Assembly (NCBI GenBank): GCA_041595375.1
Contig: JBFHKL010000150.1
Span: 1 to 10,076 of the forward strand
Length of the DNA stretch: 10,076 bases
Source: Saccharicrinis sp041595375
GTDB lineage: Bacteria > Bacteroidota > Bacteroidia > Bacteroidales > Marinilabiliaceae
Direction: 5' to 3'
The notes beneath the pieces were generated by a model, which was given only the letters and a program-made list of their open reading frames with translations, was not told the origin of the DNA and ran no database searches. Position 1 is the stretch's first letter. Each line of letters opens with the position of its first letter. Made by a program: the position numbers and the translations under genes. Positions 7,429-10,076 of the stretch are shown here, piece after piece.

Positions 7429-7531
7429 TTATACTGTATATAGATATAATCATATTACCCGCCTTGCATTGTTTTTTAGTTAGACAGAAGAGATAATGTA
7501 TGGACATTTTTTAGAAAATAAACTTAAACTT

Positions 7532-8908
7532 ATGCACAAACTAATTTTTTTATTTGTTTTTCTGTTATTATTAACCGGATGCGCCAGTAAGAGGTATGTA
7601 AAAAAAGCACTGGAGCTGGAGAAATCCGGATTGTATAGCAGTGCAGCTGATCAATACTACAATTCCCTCAGTAAAAACATAAACAATATTGATGCGCAAA
7701 TAGGGCTTCAACGTACCGGACAATTGGTACTGGATGACTATATTGATAAATTTAAAAGCCAATATCAGAATGGAACTCCTAAAGATGCTGTTTATGCATT
7801 TAAAAATGCAGAGGAATACTATAAAAAGTTACAGAAGGTAGGGATGAATCTTATTTTTCCTGAAGAACAGAGTGTGTATTATCAGGAAATGGAAGATACT
7901 TATTTAAGTAAGCTTTATCAGGAAGGATCAAAAGCGCTTAGCTTGGAGGAATTTGAAAGCTCAGAACCGCTTTTTGCCGAAATACTGACTTTGAATGAAA
8001 GTTATAAAGATGCCAAGTCAAAATGGGTTATTGCTAAATATGAACCTTTATATAGAATAGGAAATGACTTAATGGCTTCACAAATGTATCGCTCTTCATA
8101 TTTATCTTTTAAAAAGATTGTGGATGAAGTAGGAGGCTATGAAAATAGTTTAGACTTAATGAATCAAACACTGGATAAGGCTAAAGTAACCATTCAGGTT
8201 CCGGATGTCAGATATAATCGTGATAGCTACCAAACAATGGCTCTTAAGCTAAGGAGTAAAATGGTGAATGGTATTAATAGTCTGAATGATCCTTTGTATG
8301 AGGTGGTATCGGCTTCAGGTAAAGATAAAAATGCATTTGCTCAGGGGTATGGAAATGTGCTAGCTAATATTACAACCCACGATGCAAATGTAAATGCTAA
8401 AGCTGTTTTACAAGCAAAAGTTATTAACTATAACATATACAGTAGTCGGCTTATTAAAAAAGAAAAGAGGGGTTACCTAAAACGGACTGTTGAGTATGAA
8501 GATGCAGAGACGCATGAAACAAAGAAAAAAACAGTATATGATAAAGTGATATATTATGAATATGAAATGGAGCGTTCTGTGTCTGTTGCTGTTGAATATA
8601 CTATGAATCGTAAAGACAGAGATGAATTGGCAGTGTCGAATGTGTTTGATAAGCAGGAGACAGATAGGATTTGTTATGCTACTTACGAAGGAGATTATAA
8701 AAAGCTGGTGCCTGGTTACTGGAAATATGATAACAAAGAAAGTAGTGAGGATTATATCAATAAGAATAGTGCTGAGGTAAATGATTTAAGAGCTTTAATG
8801 ACCGAAAGGAAAACAGTGCTATCCATCAATGAGCTTGAAGTGTCATTGATGGATAGATGTGTTGACTTAATTACCGCAGATATAAAAAGTTATACTCCTG
8901 AAAATTAA
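7532..8908 (+). CDS. TPR-like lipoprotein of unknown function
   Basis: A 458-residue envelope lipoprotein. From the ATG at 7532 it has a textbook lipoprotein signal, MHKLIFLFVFLLLLTGC, with lipobox LTGC and lipidated C17. An in-frame ATG at 7496 with an AG-rich stretch before it would add 12 residues and is possible. I prefer 7532 because of the compact signal. The N-terminal half is helical and TPR-like (KALELEKSGLYSSAADQYYNSL, about 23-45), with two later units ending in SYKDAKSKW and GYENSLDLM. The C-terminal half is Lys/Tyr-rich and looks β-stranded (about 290-360). No acidic residues follow the Cys as in Bacteroidota surface-export signals, so it probably faces the periplasm. I do not recognise a named family. 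It sits 4 nt upstream of an LPP20-family lipoprotein, so the two are co-transcribed and may act together in the outer membrane. A perfect 14-bp inverted repeat lies near its 3' end. Confidence 0.85.
   Translation: MHKLIFLFVFLLLLTGCASKRYVKKALELEKSGLYSSAADQYYNSLSKNINNIDAQIGLQRTGQLVLDDYIDKFKSQYQNGTPKDAVYAFKNAEEYYKKLQKVGMNLIFPEEQSVYYQEMEDTYLSKLYQEGSKALSLEEFESSEPLFAEILTLNESYKDAKSKWVIAKYEPLYRIGNDLMASQMYRSSYLSFKKIVDEVGGYENSLDLMNQTLDKAKVTIQVPDVRYNRDSYQTMALKLRSKMVNGINSLNDPLYEVVSASGKDKNAFAQGYGNVLANITTHDANVNAKAVLQAKVINYNIYSSRLIKKEKRGYLKRTVEYEDAETHETKKKTVYDKVIYYEYEMERSVSVAVEYTMNRKDRDELAVSNVFDKQETDRICYATYEGDYKKLVPGYWKYDNKESSEDYINKNSAEVNDLRALMTERKTVLSINELEVSLMDRCVDLITADIKSYTPEN
8819..8856. repeat. Perfect 14-bp inverted repeat inside a lipoprotein gene
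   Basis: CTATCCATCAATGA (8819-8832) and its exact reverse complement TCATTGATGGATAG (8843-8856) flank a 10-nt spacer. The structure ends 52 nt before the end of the TPR-like lipoprotein gene and 56 nt before the start of the LPP20 gene. It encodes the region around LSINELEVSLMD. No T-tract follows, so it is not a standard terminator. In mRNA it would form a stable stem-loop. Confidence 0.9.
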
Positions 8909-8912
8909 AGAA

Positions 8913-9890
8913 ATGACTGTACGTTTGTTAATTACCTTTACTTATGTTGCTCTTTTGGTTGGTTGTTCTTCGGCTAAAAAACAGGCTGAGATGTTAGAGC
9001 AAACTAAACCTCTGTGGTTAAAAGAGCGACCTGTTAATGCTGCTTATTATTATGGTATTGGCATTGTATCTAAAGTGGGAGCTCCTGCCTTATATGAGGA
9101 TAAAGCGAAAGAAAGAGCTTTGGCAGATATTGCTGGTCAGATTAATTCAACAGTTAAGTCGGAAGCTATATTGTATCAGGTTGAAGATAAAAATGGTGTA
9201 CGCGATTATCTGCAAAACAGAATTAAATCCATATCATCGGAATATTTGGAAGGCTATGAGTATATTGAGAAGTGGGAAGACCTTTCAAATGTATATGTTT
9301 ATTACCGTTTATCGAAGCAAAAATTTTTAAATATTAAAGAAGCCAGAAAAAAGGAAGCTTTTAAACTGGCATCAGAAAAATACTTGGCAGGGAAACTACT
9401 GATTGGTCAGGGTAACCATGTGGGAGCGATTGAGCATTTTGCTATAGCTATTGATGCTTTGAGTGGGTATTTGAATGAGTCTACCACAACCGATGTTGAT
9501 GGAAAACAAATGGACTTGGTTTCAGAATCGATAAATGAAATCAGTGGGATCATTAAAAAGTTACAAATTCTATCGGAAGATAATCGTACGATGAATAGTG
9601 ATGTAAAATCAAAAAAAGAGGTGTTTGTAGTTTATGATCCCGATAAAGGAGGTGTTTTTAATATGCCTGTTAAATTTACTTTTTCAGGTGGATATTTGGT
9701 AAATGACAGAGTGAAGTCCGGAGAAAAAGGGAGTGTGGTAAGTCCTGAACTGATAGAGGGAAGCGCAACTCCTCAGACCTTAAGGGTGGAAGTTGATTTG
9801 GAGAATCTGGCTCGTCAGGTCACTAGAAATCTTTATGTCCGTAAGATCATTGAAAATCAAAAGGCTGCTGTTTTAACAGTGAAGATCTGA
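8913..9890 (+). CDS. LPP20-family outer-membrane lipoprotein
   Basis: A 325-residue lipoprotein. The signal MTVRLLITFTYVALLVGC ends in lipobox LVGC with lipidated C18. Residues about 34-140 match the LPP20 pattern: P-x-W near the start (KPLWLKERP), then YYYGIG and S53, then an alternating helix with DKAKERALADIAGQINSTVKS, and finally a β-strand segment around NVYVYYRLSKQKF. The known family includes Helicobacter LPP20 and FlgP-like proteins of the outer membrane. A TPR-like helical pair follows (about 145-187), then a Lys/Ser-rich linker and a β-rich C-terminal domain (about 235-325) of unknown type. There is no acidic surface-export signal after the Cys, so a periplasmic orientation is likelier. 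It starts 4 nt after the TPR-like lipoprotein, and expression is probably coupled. The molecular role is unknown; envelope maintenance or an accessory role to a secreted or surface structure are guesses. Confidence 0.85.
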   Translation: MTVRLLITFTYVALLVGCSSAKKQAEMLEQTKPLWLKERPVNAAYYYGIGIVSKVGAPALYEDKAKERALADIAGQINSTVKSEAILYQVEDKNGVRDYLQNRIKSISSEYLEGYEYIEKWEDLSNVYVYYRLSKQKFLNIKEARKKEAFKLASEKYLAGKLLIGQGNHVGAIEHFAIAIDALSGYLNESTTTDVDGKQMDLVSESINEISGIIKKLQILSEDNRTMNSDVKSKKEVFVVYDPDKGGVFNMPVKFTFSGGYLVNDRVKSGEKGSVVSPELIEGSATPQTLRVEVDLENLARQVTRNLYVRKIIENQKAAVLTVKI

Positions 9891-9954
9891 GTTTCTTCTA
9901 AGCTGGTGGTGGACAATGTTTTTTTTGTCTTATCACAGATAGTATAATAGATAT

Positions 9955-9986
9955 AAAAAAAAAGGAGCGCAAGGCTCCTTTTTTTT
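9955..9986. terminator. Bidirectional terminator between the lipoproteins and pepD
   Basis: GGAGC (9964-9968), loop GCAAG, GCTCC (9974-9978), flanked by nine A on the left and eight T on the right. The A/T flanks extend the stem and give a T-tract on either strand, so it can end both the + strand lipoprotein transcript and the convergent - strand gene. The T-run overlaps the last two bases of the convergent stop codon. Confidence 0.92.
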
Positions 9987-10076
9987 ATTTTGCGGGTATG
10001 TTTTTGAGTGTCTCCACCAAAAATTTCCAGAATTTTTCTACAGTTTCAATATTCACCTTCTCGTCAGGTGAATGAG
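9985..10076 (-). CDS. pepD: Probable aminoacyl-histidine dipeptidase (PepD), C-terminal end only
   Basis: The - strand frame is open from the right edge to a TAA at 9987-9985. The visible residues HSPDEKVNIETVEKFWKF, followed by LVETLKNIPAK, match the conserved end of M20-family PepD: the P-H-S-P-D-E-K-V-N/E-I segment, then a helix V-E-K-F-W-x-F-L ending the protein. PepD is a zinc-dependent cytosolic dipeptidase that cleaves Xaa-His dipeptides such as carnosine. Only about 30 residues are present, with no catalytic residues visible, so the call rests on the C-terminal motif; another M20 peptidase is the alternative. It is convergent with the LPP20 gene and shares its terminator. Confidence 0.72.
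   Translation of the reverse strand, partial: HSPDEKVNIETVEKFWKFLVETLKNIPAK

Noticed and set aside
7430..7440. TATACTGTATA inverted repeat just after the PLP-enzyme stop codon
   Set aside because: It is short and made almost only of A and T, so it is expected by chance here; no promoter or gene feature supports an operator.
7571..7762. Minus-strand open frame opposite the first lipoprotein
   Set aside because: It is a shadow of a real gene that has a clear lipoprotein signal on the + strand; no motif or promoter supports it.
9037..9330. Open frame of 97 codons inside the LPP20 gene
   Set aside because: It overlaps the conserved LPP20 domain in a different frame, and its composition looks like out-of-frame reading.
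9924..9931. Small GACAA...TTGTC hairpin around this T-run after the LPP20 gene
   Set aside because: The stem has only five pairs and the T-run is in the loop; the strong terminator at 9955-9986 explains transcript ending.

Overview
The window looks like chromosomal core-genome DNA from a Bacteroidota bacterium, most likely a Bacteroidia/Marinilabiliales-type lineage. The base composition is AT-rich, Shine-Dalgarno sequences are weak or absent, and one good match to the Bacteroidota -7 promoter element (TAnnTTTG) lies upstream of purA. The protein variants and the rel-fur-purA gene order also fit this phylum. I see no mobile element, CRISPR array, tRNA or rRNA.

Layout, left to right. (1) Positions 2-1725 hold two M16-family peptidase genes in tandem, 2 nt apart; the first is cut by the left edge. 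The second has lost the HxxEH zinc motif but keeps the R/Y substrate pair. The first lacks the R/Y pair, so the two probably form one heterodimeric peptidase. (2) Positions 1915-6227 hold rel (bifunctional (p)ppGpp synthetase/hydrolase), a Fur-family regulator and purA (adenylosuccinate synthetase), all on the + strand and closed by a strong intrinsic terminator. These genes link alarmone signalling, metal or redox sensing and adenine nucleotide synthesis; PurA is a known (p)ppGpp target in other bacteria. A Fur-like 7-1-7 inverted repeat abuts the fur start codon and suggests autoregulation. (3) Positions 6334-7428 hold a stand-alone fold-type III PLP enzyme of the D-threonine aldolase/D-serine dehydratase family. 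(4) Positions 7532-9890 hold two lipoprotein genes 4 nt apart, a TPR-like lipoprotein of unknown function and an LPP20-family lipoprotein. A perfect 14-bp inverted repeat lies near the end of the first. (5) The right edge carries the 3' end of a convergent gene, probably pepD (aminoacyl-histidine dipeptidase), which shares a bidirectional terminator with the lipoprotein pair.

No clearly new multi-gene system is evident. The least understood part is the lipoprotein pair. The other points worth checking are the split-function M16 pair, the putative Fur operator, the intragenic inverted repeat and an open, membrane-helix-like frame directly after the second M16 stop codon.
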